From: Streptomyces sp. MMG1533
GTDB lineage: Bacteria > Actinomycetota > Actinomycetes > Streptomycetales > Streptomycetaceae
Reading direction: 5' to 3'
Assembly: GCF_001279775.1 (NCBI RefSeq)
Contig: NZ_LGDG01000003.1
Location: 1-64,000, forward strand
DNA length: 64,000 nucleotides
Made by a program: the position numbers and the translations under genes. Each line of letters starts with the position of its first letter. Within the stretch, counting starts at the first letter, position 1. The notes under the pieces were generated by a model. The model was given only the letters and a program-made list of their open reading frames with translations. It had not been told where the DNA came from and did no database searches. Positions 26,146 to 34,320 of the stretch are shown here, in pieces.

Positions 26146-26224
26146 CTTTTCGGCCGTTATGTCGAGGGGCGCCAATTCCGCTGTCTTTCCACGGCAGTTC
26201 ACACGCGTCCGGCACGGTTGAGGC

Positions 26225-27757
26225 ATGTGTGACGCCAACGACAACAACGTCGACCACAGCATCGGAAGACGCGCACTGTTCGTGACGGGAGCCGCCGCCG
26301 CGCTTACGTTGGGAAGCGTGAGCTTCGCTTCAGCGGCCGGGGCGGCCGACGGGGACCAGGAGACGAGGACGGTCCGCGGCACCCTGCCCACCGGCTCCCC
26401 CGACTTCGTGTACGTACCGGTCGAAGTCCCCGCCGGCGTACGGGAGATCAGGGTCGCGTACGGCTACGACCGCCCGTCCGTCCCGGCCGGCACCGCGGGC
26501 AACGCCCTCGACATCGGCATCTTCGACGAGCGCGGCACCGAGCTGGGCGGGAAGGGCTTCCGGGGCTGGTCCGGCGGGGCACGGACCGAGTTCTTCCTCC
26601 GCGCCGACGACGCGACGCCGGGCTACCTGCCGGGCCCGGTGCGGGAGGGCACCTGGCACATCGCACTCGGGCCGTACACGGTGTCCCCGCAGGGACTGTC
26701 GTACGAGATCACGATCACGCTGACCTACGGCGCAGCGGGAGCGGCCGTCCGGCCGGCCTACCCGCCCTCGCGGGCGAAGGGCCGGGGTCGCGACTGGTAC
26801 CGCGGGGACTGCCATCTGCACTCCTGGTACTCCGACGGCCGCCGCACCCCCGCGGAGATCGCCGCGCTGGCGCGGGCGGCGGGCCTGGACTTCATCAACT
26901 CCTCGGAACACAACACGCACGCGGCACACGCCCATTGGGCGCCCGAGGCGGGCGACGACCTGCTGATCATGCTGGGCGAGGAGGTCACGACGAGGAACGG
27001 CCACGTGGTGGCCCTCGGCACGGAACCCGGCACGTTCGTCGACTGGCGCTACCGGGCCCGCGACAACCGCTTCGGCCGCTTCGCACGGCAGATCCGCCGC
27101 GCCGGCGGCCTGGTCGTCCCGGCCCATCCGCACGCCACCTGCATCGGCTGCAACTGGAAGTTCGGCTTCGGCGAGGCGGACGCGGTCGAGGTGTGGAACG
27201 GGCCGTACACGCCCGACGACGAGGTCGGCCTGGCCGACTGGGACGGCATGCTGGTGGCGTCCGTGCGGGGCGGCGGCCGGGACTGGATCCCGGCGATGGG
27301 CAACAGCGACGCCCACCGCGATCCGGACGTGATCGGCCTGCCGCAGACGGTGGTCCTGGCCGACGACCTGACCCGCGAGGCGATCCAGGAGGGCATCCGG
27401 GCGGGGCGTTCGTACGTCGCCGAGTCGAAGAACGTGTCCCTCGCCTTCACGGCATCGGGCGGCCGCGGCGCACACGCGGGCATCGGCGAGCGGTTGGAGG
27501 TCGACCGCGACACCCCCGTCACCGTCCGCCTGGAGGTGACCGGCGCCCCACGCTGCACGGCCCGCCTCGTCACCGACCAGGGCGTCCTGTTCACCGGCGC
27601 ACCGCTGCCGGTGACCGGTTCGGGGGTCGTCGAGTGGCGTACGACCCCCGCCTACGCGGCGTACGTCCGGGCGGAGCTGCGGCACGAAGCGGCGGCGGGG
27701 CCGCTGCCGGGGGCGTTGGCGGCGTTCACGAACCCGATCTTCCTGGGGCGCTCGTAG
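26225..27757 (+). CDS. Tat-exported CehA/McbA-type PHP-domain metallohydrolase
   Basis: The 510-residue protein has a Tat-like signal (GRRALFVTGAAAALTLG). An N-terminal beta-rich domain spans about 45-175. The PHP metal site follows: GDCHLHSWYSDG, INSSEHNTH, VPAHPH and GNSDAHR. CehA/McbA proteins are PHP hydrolases; the named ones cleave carbaryl, but most act on unknown phosphoesters or esters. The last 90 residues form another beta domain. The twin Arg at residues 15-16 and the following hydrophobic stretch indicate export after folding with metal. No other gene shares its transcript. Confidence 0.85.
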   Translation: MCDANDNNVDHSIGRRALFVTGAAAALTLGSVSFASAAGAADGDQETRTVRGTLPTGSPDFVYVPVEVPAGVREIRVAYGYDRPSVPAGTAGNALDIGIFDERGTELGGKGFRGWSGGARTEFFLRADDATPGYLPGPVREGTWHIALGPYTVSPQGLSYEITITLTYGAAGAAVRPAYPPSRAKGRGRDWYRGDCHLHSWYSDGRRTPAEIAALARAAGLDFINSSEHNTHAAHAHWAPEAGDDLLIMLGEEVTTRNGHVVALGTEPGTFVDWRYRARDNRFGRFARQIRRAGGLVVPAHPHATCIGCNWKFGFGEADAVEVWNGPYTPDDEVGLADWDGMLVASVRGGGRDWIPAMGNSDAHRDPDVIGLPQTVVLADDLTREAIQEGIRAGRSYVAESKNVSLAFTASGGRGAHAGIGERLEVDRDTPVTVRLEVTGAPRCTARLVTDQGVLFTGAPLPVTGSGVVEWRTTPAYAAYVRAELRHEAAAGPLPGALAAFTNPIFLGRS

Positions 27758-27764
27758 GCCGACG

Positions 27765-28175
27765 TCAGTTCCCCGCGGCGCGCGCCCTCGTCAGGTACTT
27801 CAGCTCGATGATCGTCGCGACGGCGCCCAGCCAGCGGGCCGCCGCCTCGTCGGCGGGGGCACCGCCCGCAAGCTGCGTGGCGGCCTCCAGCCAGTCGCGC
27901 ACGACCGCTGCCGCCTCGGGGCGCGGCAACGGCTCGGGCAGCTCCGCGGCGTACGCCACGCCCCCGGCCCGGACCACCTCGGCGAGGAAGGCCACCGAGC
28001 GCGGCTGGGTGCCGAGGCGGTCGAGGATCACGGCGGCGGCCGCGGCGCCGTCGCCGAAGAGGGCGGTGCGGCGATGGCCGGGCGCGGCGGTGAGGCCGTA
28101 GCGCAGGAGCACGTTGACGTCGAACTCGGCCAGTTCGTCGTCGGTGTAGGACGGGTGGTCGGAGGTCGTGTTCAT
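27765..28175 (-). CDS. Unknown small helical protein at the end of the protease/inhibitor locus
   Basis: The 136-residue protein begins MNTTSDHPSYTDDELAEFDV and is mostly helical (AAAAAVILDRLGTQPRSVAF, VVRDWLEAATQLAGG). It has no signal peptide and I do not recognise a family. It starts 14 bp after the stop of the I42-like lipoprotein gene, so it is almost certainly cotranscribed with it and with the WXG100-like gene. A chaperone or adaptor role is conceivable but unsupported. Its 3' end nearly touches the convergent PHP hydrolase gene. Confidence 0.7.
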   Translation of the reverse strand: MNTTSDHPSYTDDELAEFDVNVLLRYGLTAAPGHRRTALFGDGAAAAAVILDRLGTQPRSVAFLAEVVRAGGVAYAAELPEPLPRPEAAAVVRDWLEAATQLAGGAPADEAAARWLGAVATIIELKYLTRARAAGN

Positions 28176-28188
28176 CGCGGGCCTCGGC

Positions 28189-28698
28189 TCAGCTGACGGT
28201 GACGGTGTAGGTGACCCGCTCGGGCTCGGACGGGGTGGCGGACGCGGACGGCGACGCGGCAGGCTCCGGGGAGGCCGCACTGCTGTCGTCACCCTCGCAG
28301 GTGGTCTTGAACGTGCAGTGCATCAGCACGATCTCGGTGCTGCCCTTGCCGGTGGCCTCGAAGGTGAAGGTGAGGTCGCTGCCCGCGCCCGGCACCGGCT
28401 CGTCGCCGGAGTCCGACCCGCTCTTCTCGCCCTGGCCGCGGACCACCGAGGTGTCGGGCTCGGGGTCGCCCAGGTACCAGTGCTCGCGGGTGGAGGCGTT
28501 CTCCTCGACGGTGAGCGTGAAACGCTCGCCGACCGCGGCGGAGATGCTGCGGTCCTGGGTGGGGTGGCTGCTGGGCTCGGTGGACTTGGCGGACTCGTCG
28601 GTGCCCGCTGCGCAGCCCGTGACGAGCGCGAGGAGCGCGACCGCGGTGACCACCGCCCTGCTCCGGGAGGTGGACGCCGTACGCATCGTCGGGTTCAC
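28189..28698 (-). CDS. Lipoprotein with chagasin (I42)-like cysteine-protease-inhibitor domain, copy B
   Basis: The 169-residue protein has a lipoprotein signal (AVVTAVALLALVTGC). The mature domain reads ISAAVGERFTLTVEENAST then REHWYLGDPEPD, later GSDLTFTFEATGKGSTEIVL. This follows the I42 order: a GxxF strand, the N-P-T-T-G-Y-x-W loop position (here N-A-S-T-R-E-H-W), and a F.F.A.G.G strand. Two Cys (MHCTFKTTC) may form a disulfide. A Ser/Pro/Ala-rich segment precedes the C-terminus. GTG 28698 has AAGGAAG 7 nt upstream. It is a paralogue of the lipoprotein at 31027-31599. Inhibitor function is inferred from this pattern and its location beside papain-like proteins. Confidence 0.65.
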   Translation of the reverse strand: MNPTMRTASTSRSRAVVTAVALLALVTGCAAGTDESAKSTEPSSHPTQDRSISAAVGERFTLTVEENASTREHWYLGDPEPDTSVVRGQGEKSGSDSGDEPVPGAGSDLTFTFEATGKGSTEIVLMHCTFKTTCEGDDSSAASPEPAASPSASATPSEPERVTYTVTVS

Positions 28699-28716
28699 TG
28701 TTCGCTTCCTTGCCCC

Positions 28717-29109
28717 TCAGTACTGGGACAGCACCGAGGGCCGCTCGCCGAAGGTCGGCATCGTGGTCATCTCGCTGTCGGCCACGTCCACGCTGCTGAC
28801 CCGGGTCTCGACGAGGCTGTCGCTGCCGGAGTACGCCCCCTTGGCGAGGTGCAGCTTGTCGGCGAGCTCGTGCAGCGCGTCCTCGATCGTGCGGGCCTCC
28901 GCCGTCCAGGCCGCGATGTAGGAGTTGATCGCCTCCGCGGAGACGGCGCCGCCCAGCGCGTCCGTCGCGTAGCAGGCCCTGGAGTCGATCGCGGTGCGGA
29001 TCTTCCCCGCGTCGTCGCCCGCGCCGTTCAGCTCTTTCGCCTGGCCGGTGAGCCCACTCTTCTGCACGGAGAAGTCCCGTGCCGACGTGGAGTCCTGTGC
29101 AGCGGTCAT
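28717..29109 (-). CDS. WXG100-like (ESAT-6-like) small helical protein
   Basis: The 130-residue protein contains two long helices: FSVQKSGLTGQAKELNGA to IDSRACYA, and INSYIAAWTAEARTIEDALH followed by ELADKLHLAKGAYSGSD. The second half matches the C-terminal helix of actinobacterial WXG100-like type VII secretion substrates. The WXG turn itself is not clear. There is no signal peptide. ATG 29109 is selected because GGGGGA lies 6 nt upstream. It sits 18 bp before the lipoprotein gene and is driven by the third copy of the 78-bp promoter element. It may be the secretion partner of the neighbouring proteases. Confidence 0.6.
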   Translation of the reverse strand: MTAAQDSTSARDFSVQKSGLTGQAKELNGAGDDAGKIRTAIDSRACYATDALGGAVSAEAINSYIAAWTAEARTIEDALHELADKLHLAKGAYSGSDSLVETRVSSVDVADSEMTTMPTFGERPSVLSQY

Positions 29110-29132
29110 CGTCATTCCCCCGTATCCCCCGT

Positions 29133-29210
29133 TGATCACGTCGGCGGGAGGCTAACACGCGACGGTGGCGCGGCTGTCCGCGCATCACACGCCCCGCACT
29201 CGCCTCCCAC
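29133..29210 (-). promoter_or_regulatory. 78-bp promoter element, copy C
   Basis: This is one of three copies alignable over 78 bp without gaps (others at 30910-30987 and 33286-33363). On the coding strand it reads from GTGGGAG to TGATCA. It has a conserved GCGTGTGA box, then a TANNNT -10-like hexamer (TAGCCT here) within a conserved CGTGTTAG context, and the palindrome TGATCA at the end. It lies 23 bp upstream of the WXG100-like start. Confidence 0.8.
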
Positions 29211-29241
29211 ACCATCCTCAAGGCCGTCGTCGACGACCGCT

Positions 29242-30831
29242 CTACTGCGGCACGTAGACGCTGTAGGCGTCGTCGAGTTCGCCGTTCGACGCCTTGCCCA
29301 TGTTGCCGTTGATGAAGTCGTCCTCGCTGACCCAGGTGGTGGTGCCCCAGGGGTTGTAGATCTGCAGCATGTCGCCCTCCTGGCCGATGATGGTCATCGC
29401 GTGGGCGCCGTCGTCGCTCCTGACGTCGACCGGGACCGGCTTCCCCTCCGAGACCGCCTTCTCGACATCGGTCAGGACCTGCCTGCGTTCGTCGGCGCTG
29501 TTCATGTCGCGGCGCTGGTAGTCGTCGCCGGTGGCGCCGCCGATGGCGTCGTCGGCGATGCGTTCCTGCCCCTCGGGGCCCATGCCGCCCCAGTTGGCGC
29601 CGCCGTCGCCTTCGGTGTGCAGCCGATGCTGTTCCTCCACCAGGCGCTGCCGGAAGGCGCCGGGGTCGTCCTCCTGTCCGCTGGGTCCGCCGGTGAGTTC
29701 GAGGGCGTAGAGGGGGTCGACCATGGCGCGCGCGGTGACGGTGGACGAGGCCACACAGGTGCCCTCCGAGCCGTCGCCGCCCTGGACCCATTTCTGGCCG
29801 TCGAACGTCTGGTCGTCGATGTTGACGTTGGACCCGTCGGGGTTCGTCCCCTCGTCGTTCAGGCTGTCGCCCTTGGTGGTGATCGGCGACAGGTGCCGTT
29901 GCAGCCACGCCGGGTCCTTGCCCTGGATCTTGAAGGCGAACTCGTCGATCTCGTCGACGCTGCGGCCCGCGGCGAGGGCCTTCATGAGATACGCCTTCTC
30001 CTGCGGGGAGGAGGTGTTCGCCATGAGGAGTTCCATCCGGGCCCGGTCGGCCGGCGGGAGGTTCTCCATGGCCCGGCCCGAACGCTCCAGCTCGGCCGCG
30101 GAGAGGATCTCGTTGTACTCGGCCTCGCCCTTCACATTGCTGGTGTCGGCGAGCATGAGCCGGTCGACCGGGGACAGCTCGTCGGTGTCCATCTTCCCGG
30201 CACGGGCCTCGGTGGCCCACTTGTTCAGGTCCCGGGCCGCGACGCGGCAGGCCTCGCCGGCGGCGAGAACGGCCTTGCGCATCAGACCGACGCCGTAGGA
30301 GGCGTCGTGGGCGGCGTTCAGCCGGTCCCACTGCTCCTCGTCGTTCTCGCGCAGTTCGTCGAAGAAGCCCTCGCGGTCGCTGCCCATCTCCGACAGCGCC
30401 TGCTTCAGCTTTCCCCGGCCCTCGCTGTCCTGGCTCTGGGCCTCGGTGATCGCGTCGGCCAGGACGATCAGCGCCCTGGAACCGCCCTCGAACGCCTCCG
30501 CCATGTCCGACACGGCCCGCGCCGCGGCACTCACCGCGTCCGAGGCGAGGACACTCGTGTCGCCGACCCAGACCTCCGGCAGCCCTTTGCGGGCCACCCT
30601 GTTCACCCGCTCGTGCAGGGCCATCGCCTCGTCGAGCTGGTCGCGGTACCGCATACCCAGCGATTCCAGCATCCCCGGATCACCCTCCGGCGGGGGCTCC
30701 GCGAACGCCAGGTCGATCAGGTCCAGCAGATCGTTCTTGCTCCCGGCCTTCAGCATGCGGTCGCTCAGCCCCGCCAGCCGCTCGGCACGCTCGCTCGCGG
30801 ACTCGTTGATCCGCCGCAAGAATCCTGACAT
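29242..30831 (-). CDS. Papain-like cysteine-protease-domain protein with long helical N-terminus, copy B
   Basis: The 529-residue protein has no signal peptide. Residues 1-300 are helical, with a conserved entry LLDLIDLAFAEPP and PEVWVGDTSVLASDAVSAAA resembling long WXG/LXG export domains. The C-terminal domain carries EGTCVASSTVTARAMVDP (C359), GAHAMTIIGQEGDMLQIYNP (H477, N493) and WVSEDDF. The Cys-His-Asn order, the Gly-x-Cys helix and the strand IYNPWG fit the papain/calpain-like fold. It is a paralogue of the protein at 31607-33208. It may cleave protein or peptidoglycan; I cannot tell which. The I42-like lipoprotein genes nearby suggest self-protection. Confidence 0.7.
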   Translation of the reverse strand: MSGFLRRINESASERAERLAGLSDRMLKAGSKNDLLDLIDLAFAEPPPEGDPGMLESLGMRYRDQLDEAMALHERVNRVARKGLPEVWVGDTSVLASDAVSAAARAVSDMAEAFEGGSRALIVLADAITEAQSQDSEGRGKLKQALSEMGSDREGFFDELRENDEEQWDRLNAAHDASYGVGLMRKAVLAAGEACRVAARDLNKWATEARAGKMDTDELSPVDRLMLADTSNVKGEAEYNEILSAAELERSGRAMENLPPADRARMELLMANTSSPQEKAYLMKALAAGRSVDEIDEFAFKIQGKDPAWLQRHLSPITTKGDSLNDEGTNPDGSNVNIDDQTFDGQKWVQGGDGSEGTCVASSTVTARAMVDPLYALELTGGPSGQEDDPGAFRQRLVEEQHRLHTEGDGGANWGGMGPEGQERIADDAIGGATGDDYQRRDMNSADERRQVLTDVEKAVSEGKPVPVDVRSDDGAHAMTIIGQEGDMLQIYNPWGTTTWVSEDDFINGNMGKASNGELDDAYSVYVPQ

Positions 30832-30909
30832 CGCCGGCCCCGTTCCCCCGTTTTCCGTCCCCGCGGTACCGAATCCGTCAACCCGGCTTCCCGTGCGGGG
30901 CATTGAACA

Positions 30910-30987
30910 TGATCATGCCCGCGGGACGTTAACACGGCACGGAGATGCACACGCCGGGGAATCACACGCCGCGCACACGGCTCCCAC
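30910..30987 (-). promoter_or_regulatory. 78-bp promoter element, copy B
   Basis: It aligns base for base, without gaps, to copies A and C. Shared blocks on the coding strand are GTGGGAGC, GCGTGTGA, the -10-like TAACGT in CGTGTTAACGTCC, and TGATCA. Its end lies 79 bp upstream of the copy-B protease start, the same distance as for copy A (78 bp). Confidence 0.85.
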
Positions 30988-31026
30988 AGCATCCCCGCGC
31001 CGCGCGAGCCACCCGGCCACGGCACC

Positions 31027-31599
31027 TCATCGGACCGTGACCTCGAAGACGTGGAAGGCGGCCTCGGGGCCCGGTGTTCCGGTGGCGGTGGGGAACGGGG
31101 AGGCGGACGCGGACGCCGAACCGCTGTCGCCGGCGTACGGGCTCGCCGTGTCGGTGGGGCCGCCGCAGGTGTTCATCGGGCACCACAGCAGCCGGACCGT
31201 GGCCGTGCCCTTGCCGAGCGCGGTGAAGTCGAAGGACTGCGTGCCGCCGGAGGCGCCATCGAGTTCGCTGTCCTCGTAGTCCTCCCGCTTGCCGCGGTAC
31301 TTCAACACGTCCGCGTCCGGCTCGGGTTCGGTGAGGTACCAGTCCTGGCCCAGGTTCGGGCTGGCCGGGAGGGTGAGGGAGAACCTCTCCCCCGCCGCCA
31401 CCGTGATGGCCCGGTCCTGCGGGCCGTACTCGGTGGCGGGGGCGCCGGACTCGCCGGCGGAGGCGGAGGCCGTGGCGGTCGGGGCGGAGGCCGTGGCGGT
31501 GGGGGCGTCGGGCCCGCCGGACTCGCCGCAGCCGGTGAGGGTGAGGGTGAGCAGACCGGCCAGGGCGGCCGGGCCGACGAGCAGTGCGCGTGTGTTCAT
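31027..31599 (-). CDS. Lipoprotein with chagasin (I42)-like cysteine-protease-inhibitor domain, copy A
   Basis: The 190-residue protein has the lipobox LTLTGC after a hydrophobic signal, then a Ser/Ala/Thr linker. The domain reads ITVAAGERFSLTLPASPNLG, QDWYLTEPEPDADVL, FDFTALGKGTATVRLLWC. It shares the G-E-R-F strand, the W-Y-L-x-x-P-E-P-D block and the G-K-G-T strand with copy B at 28189-28698. It starts only 7 bp after the stop of the copy-A protease gene, so the two are translated as a pair. I infer an outer-membrane-leaflet immunity protein that inhibits the cognate papain-like domain. Confidence 0.65.
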   Translation of the reverse strand: MNTRALLVGPAALAGLLTLTLTGCGESGGPDAPTATASAPTATASASAGESGAPATEYGPQDRAITVAAGERFSLTLPASPNLGQDWYLTEPEPDADVLKYRGKREDYEDSELDGASGGTQSFDFTALGKGTATVRLLWCPMNTCGGPTDTASPYAGDSGSASASASPFPTATGTPGPEAAFHVFEVTVR

Positions 31600-31606
31600 G
31601 GTCGGT

Positions 31607-33208
31607 TCAGTCCTGCGGTAGGTGGACGGCGTAGGCGTTGGGCAGGCCGTCGTTGCTGGCCTTCGCCATGCCGCCGTTGACGAAGTCGTCCTCGCTGACC
31701 CAGGTGGTGGTGCCCCAGGGGTTGTAGATCTGGAGCATGTCGCCCTCCTGGCCGATGATCATCATGGCGTGGCCCGACCGCTTGCCGTTGTCGTCGTGTC
31801 CCTCGACGCCGATGGGTACCGGCTTGCCCTCCGCCACCGCCTTCTCGATCTCCGGCAGGGCGTCGCGCCGGGCGTCGGCGGTGCGGACCTCCTGGAGCTC
31901 GTAGGCGCTGCCCGTGTCCGGGCTGACCTCCTTGTTGAGGACTTCGGTCTTGCCGTCGAGGCCCATGCTGTTCCAGTTGGCGCCGCCGTCGCCTTCGGTG
32001 TGCACCCGGTGCTGTTCGTCCACCAGGCGCTGCCGGAAGGCGTCGGGGTCGTCCTCCTGTCCGCTGGGTCCGCCGGTGAGTTCGAGGGCGTAGAGGGGGT
32101 CGACCATGGCGCGCGCGGTGACGGTGGACGAGGCCACGCAGGTGCCCTCCTGGCCGTCGCCGCCCTGGGTCCAGCCCTGGGAGTCGAAGTCCTGGCGGTC
32201 GGTGTTGACGTTGGAGCCGTTGTACTTCGTCCCCTGGTCGTCCAGGCTGTCGCCCTGCGTGGTGATCGGCGAGAGGTGCTCCTGCAGCCACGCCGGGTCC
32301 TTGCCGTGGATCTTGCCGGCGAAGGTCTCGACCTCGCCGACGCCGTGTCCCGCGGCGAGGGCCTTCATCAGGTACGCCTTCTCCTGCGGGGACGAGGCGT
32401 CGGCCATCAGCTTTTCCATGCGGGCGCGTTCGGCGGGCGAGAGGTTCTCCATGGCCCGGCCGGAACGCTCCAGTTCGTTCGCGGTGAGGATCTCGTTGTA
32501 CTCGGCCTCGCCCTTCACGCCACTGGCGTCGGCCAGCATCAGCCTGTCGACCGCGGACAGCTCGTCGGTGTCCATCTTCCCCGTACGCGCCTCCGCGGCC
32601 CACTTGTTCAGGTCCCGGGCGGCGACACCGGCGGCGTCATGGGCGGCGACGGCGGCCTTGTGCATCAGATCGGCACCGGCCGCGGCGACGGAGCGGGCCG
32701 CCGCCAGAGCCTGCTTCTCCTCGTCGGTCTCGATCAGGCCGTCCAAGTAGCCGTCCCGGCCGCCGAGTCCGCCCCTGGCGTCGTTCAGCGTCCTGCGGCC
32801 GGCGGCGTCCTGCTGCTGAGCGTCCTTGACCGCGTCGGACAGCGCGAGCAGCGCCCTGGCGCCGCCCTGGAACGCGTCCGCCATCTCCGACACCGAACGC
32901 GACGCCGCGCCCACCGCGTCCTGGGCCAGCACGCTCGTATCGCCGACCCAGACCTCCGGCAGTCCCTTGCGTGCCACCTTGTCGACGCGCTTGTACAGGT
33001 CGCCGACCTCATCGAGCTGATCGCGATAGGTCCGGCCCAGCGTCTCCAGCGTCGCCGGATCGCCCTCCGGCGCGGCCACCGCGAGCGCCTGGTCGATCAG
33101 ATCCAGCAGCTCGTTCTTGCTCTTCGCCTTCGGCATGCTCTGACTCAACGCGGCCAACCACTTACGGCGGTCGGTCATGATGTCCGGAAGCCACCCGAAC
33201 CCGCCCAT
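31607..33208 (-). CDS. Papain-like cysteine-protease-domain protein with long helical N-terminus, copy A
   Basis: The 533-residue protein is colinear with copy B (29242-30831). It has NELLDLIDQALA, LPEVWVGDTSVLAQDAVGAA, AEYNEILTANELERSGRAME, then the catalytic domain with EGTCVASSTVTARAMVDP (C357), GHAMMIIGQEGDMLQIYNP (H480, N496) and TWVSEDDF. The catalytic half is nearly identical to copy B; an inserted stretch near 400-440 differs. That is the pattern expected if inhibitor specificity diverges. ATG 33208 has GGGG 5 nt before the TGGCG spacer; GTG 33214 is possible. The I42-like lipoprotein gene follows at once. Confidence 0.7.
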   Translation of the reverse strand: MGGFGWLPDIMTDRRKWLAALSQSMPKAKSKNELLDLIDQALAVAAPEGDPATLETLGRTYRDQLDEVGDLYKRVDKVARKGLPEVWVGDTSVLAQDAVGAASRSVSEMADAFQGGARALLALSDAVKDAQQQDAAGRRTLNDARGGLGGRDGYLDGLIETDEEKQALAAARSVAAAGADLMHKAAVAAHDAAGVAARDLNKWAAEARTGKMDTDELSAVDRLMLADASGVKGEAEYNEILTANELERSGRAMENLSPAERARMEKLMADASSPQEKAYLMKALAAGHGVGEVETFAGKIHGKDPAWLQEHLSPITTQGDSLDDQGTKYNGSNVNTDRQDFDSQGWTQGGDGQEGTCVASSTVTARAMVDPLYALELTGGPSGQEDDPDAFRQRLVDEQHRVHTEGDGGANWNSMGLDGKTEVLNKEVSPDTGSAYELQEVRTADARRDALPEIEKAVAEGKPVPIGVEGHDDNGKRSGHAMMIIGQEGDMLQIYNPWGTTTWVSEDDFVNGGMAKASNDGLPNAYAVHLPQD

Positions 33209-33285
33209 CGCCACCCCGTTCCCCCGGTCCCCGTCCCCGCACCGGCGGTGCCGTCAACGCGGCCTGCCGGGCGGGGTATTGCACG

Positions 33286-33363
33286 TGATCACAACCGCGA
33301 GACGCTAACACGACGCAGAGACCCGTACACCGGCGGACCACACGCCGCACACAGGGCTCCCAC
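33286..33363 (-). promoter_or_regulatory. 78-bp promoter element, copy A
   Basis: This copy has the same gapless 78-bp layout as copies B and C: GTGGGAGC, then GCGTGTGG, a TANNNT hexamer (TAGCGT) in CGTGTTAGCGTC, and TGATCA. No common -35 hexamer is seen 17-19 bp upstream of the hexamer. The conserved boxes further up are better explained as an activator site. Confidence 0.85.
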
Positions 33364-33366
33364 TTC

Positions 33367-33388
33367 GTCCCCGCGCAGGCGCGGGGAC
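33367..33388 (-). terminator. Terminator hairpin after the EEP-family gene
   Basis: GTCCCCGCGC (33367-33376) pairs with GCGCGGGGAC (33379-33388), a perfect 10-bp stem three bases beyond the stop codon of the gene at 33392-34222. It separates that gene from the protease locus. Confidence 0.6.
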
Positions 33389-33391
33389 GGG

Positions 33392-34222
33392 TCAGGCGCC
33401 GATCTCGTCCGCCGCCAGGTCGGCCACCACCGCCGCATGGTCCGAAGCCCACACCCCGTCCACCGGCCCGTCGCCCGCCCGCCGCACATGCCGGACGTGG
33501 CCCTCGCCGACCGGGCCGGGCGGGCCCACGTGGATGTAGTCGATGCGGACGGCGGGCTCCAGCACCCGTGCCGCGTAGGGGTTCTCAGGGGTCCAGGTGG
33601 CGGCGGGGGCGGCCGGGTCGGCGTACTCCCAGGCGTCGTAGAGGACCTGGCCGGGTACGACCGGCTCGGTCTTGTAGCCGCCGAACCGGCGGACCGCGTC
33701 CGAGTCCGGCCAGGCGTTGAAGTCCCCGGTGACGACGGGCGGGAACGGGGTGCCGCCCCGGTGCCGGGCGACCATTTCCGCGAGCGCGGTGACCTGGCGG
33801 CAGCGCACCGCCGAGGCGTGCAGGGCCGAGGTGAGGTGAGTGGTGAAGAACGGGATGTCGTAGGCGGGGGTGGCCAGGCGGGCGTACAGGGCCGTGCGGC
33901 CGTCGGCGAGGTCGGCCGGGGCGGGCAGTTCCAGTACCTCCTGGTCGACCACCGGCCAGCGGGTCAGGACCGCGTTGCCGATGTCGACCGTGGGGTCCCC
34001 GATGCGGCGCCGCCAGCGTTCGGGGGACGGGGACGGCGCCCACGCCCAGTGCAGACCCAGCTCTTCGGCGAGCCACTCGGCCTGGTTCTCCCCGCCCGCG
34101 GCCCACACCTCCTGCAGGCCGACGACGTCGGGGCGCAGGTCCCGCAGCACCTCGAGAATCGCCTTCTGCCGCGCTTCCCAGGGGCCGAAGCGCCACCACA
34201 GGTTCCAGGTCACGACCCTCAT
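33392..34222 (-). CDS. Endonuclease/exonuclease/phosphatase (EEP) family protein
   Basis: The 276-residue protein has the EEP active-site order: MRVVTWNLWWRFG (Asn), PDVVGLQEVW (Glu), VVTGDFNAWPDSD (Asp, Asn), RIDYIHV and WASDHAAVVADL (Asp-His). Such metal-dependent enzymes cut phosphodiesters in DNA, inositol phosphates or sphingomyelin. There is no signal peptide. ATG 34222 starts directly at the first strand. It is divergent from the deazaflavin-dependent reductase gene. Confidence 0.88.
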   Translation of the reverse strand: MRVVTWNLWWRFGPWEARQKAILEVLRDLRPDVVGLQEVWAAGGENQAEWLAEELGLHWAWAPSPSPERWRRRIGDPTVDIGNAVLTRWPVVDQEVLELPAPADLADGRTALYARLATPAYDIPFFTTHLTSALHASAVRCRQVTALAEMVARHRGGTPFPPVVTGDFNAWPDSDAVRRFGGYKTEPVVPGQVLYDAWEYADPAAPAATWTPENPYAARVLEPAVRIDYIHVGPPGPVGEGHVRHVRRAGDGPVDGVWASDHAAVVADLAADEIGA

Positions 34223-34320
34223 CCGCAGCCACCGTCCTCGAATCCCGCGGCGTCGGGGACCATTGAAGCAGCCGTCAGAACGATCCCGCCGTCCCTTGCG
34301 CCACAGGAGGCCCAGCGCCG

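Noticed and set aside
28168..30828. An 886-codon plus-strand frame over the protease locus
   Set aside because: It is antisense to three genes with lipoprotein, WXG100-like and Cys-His-Asn features.
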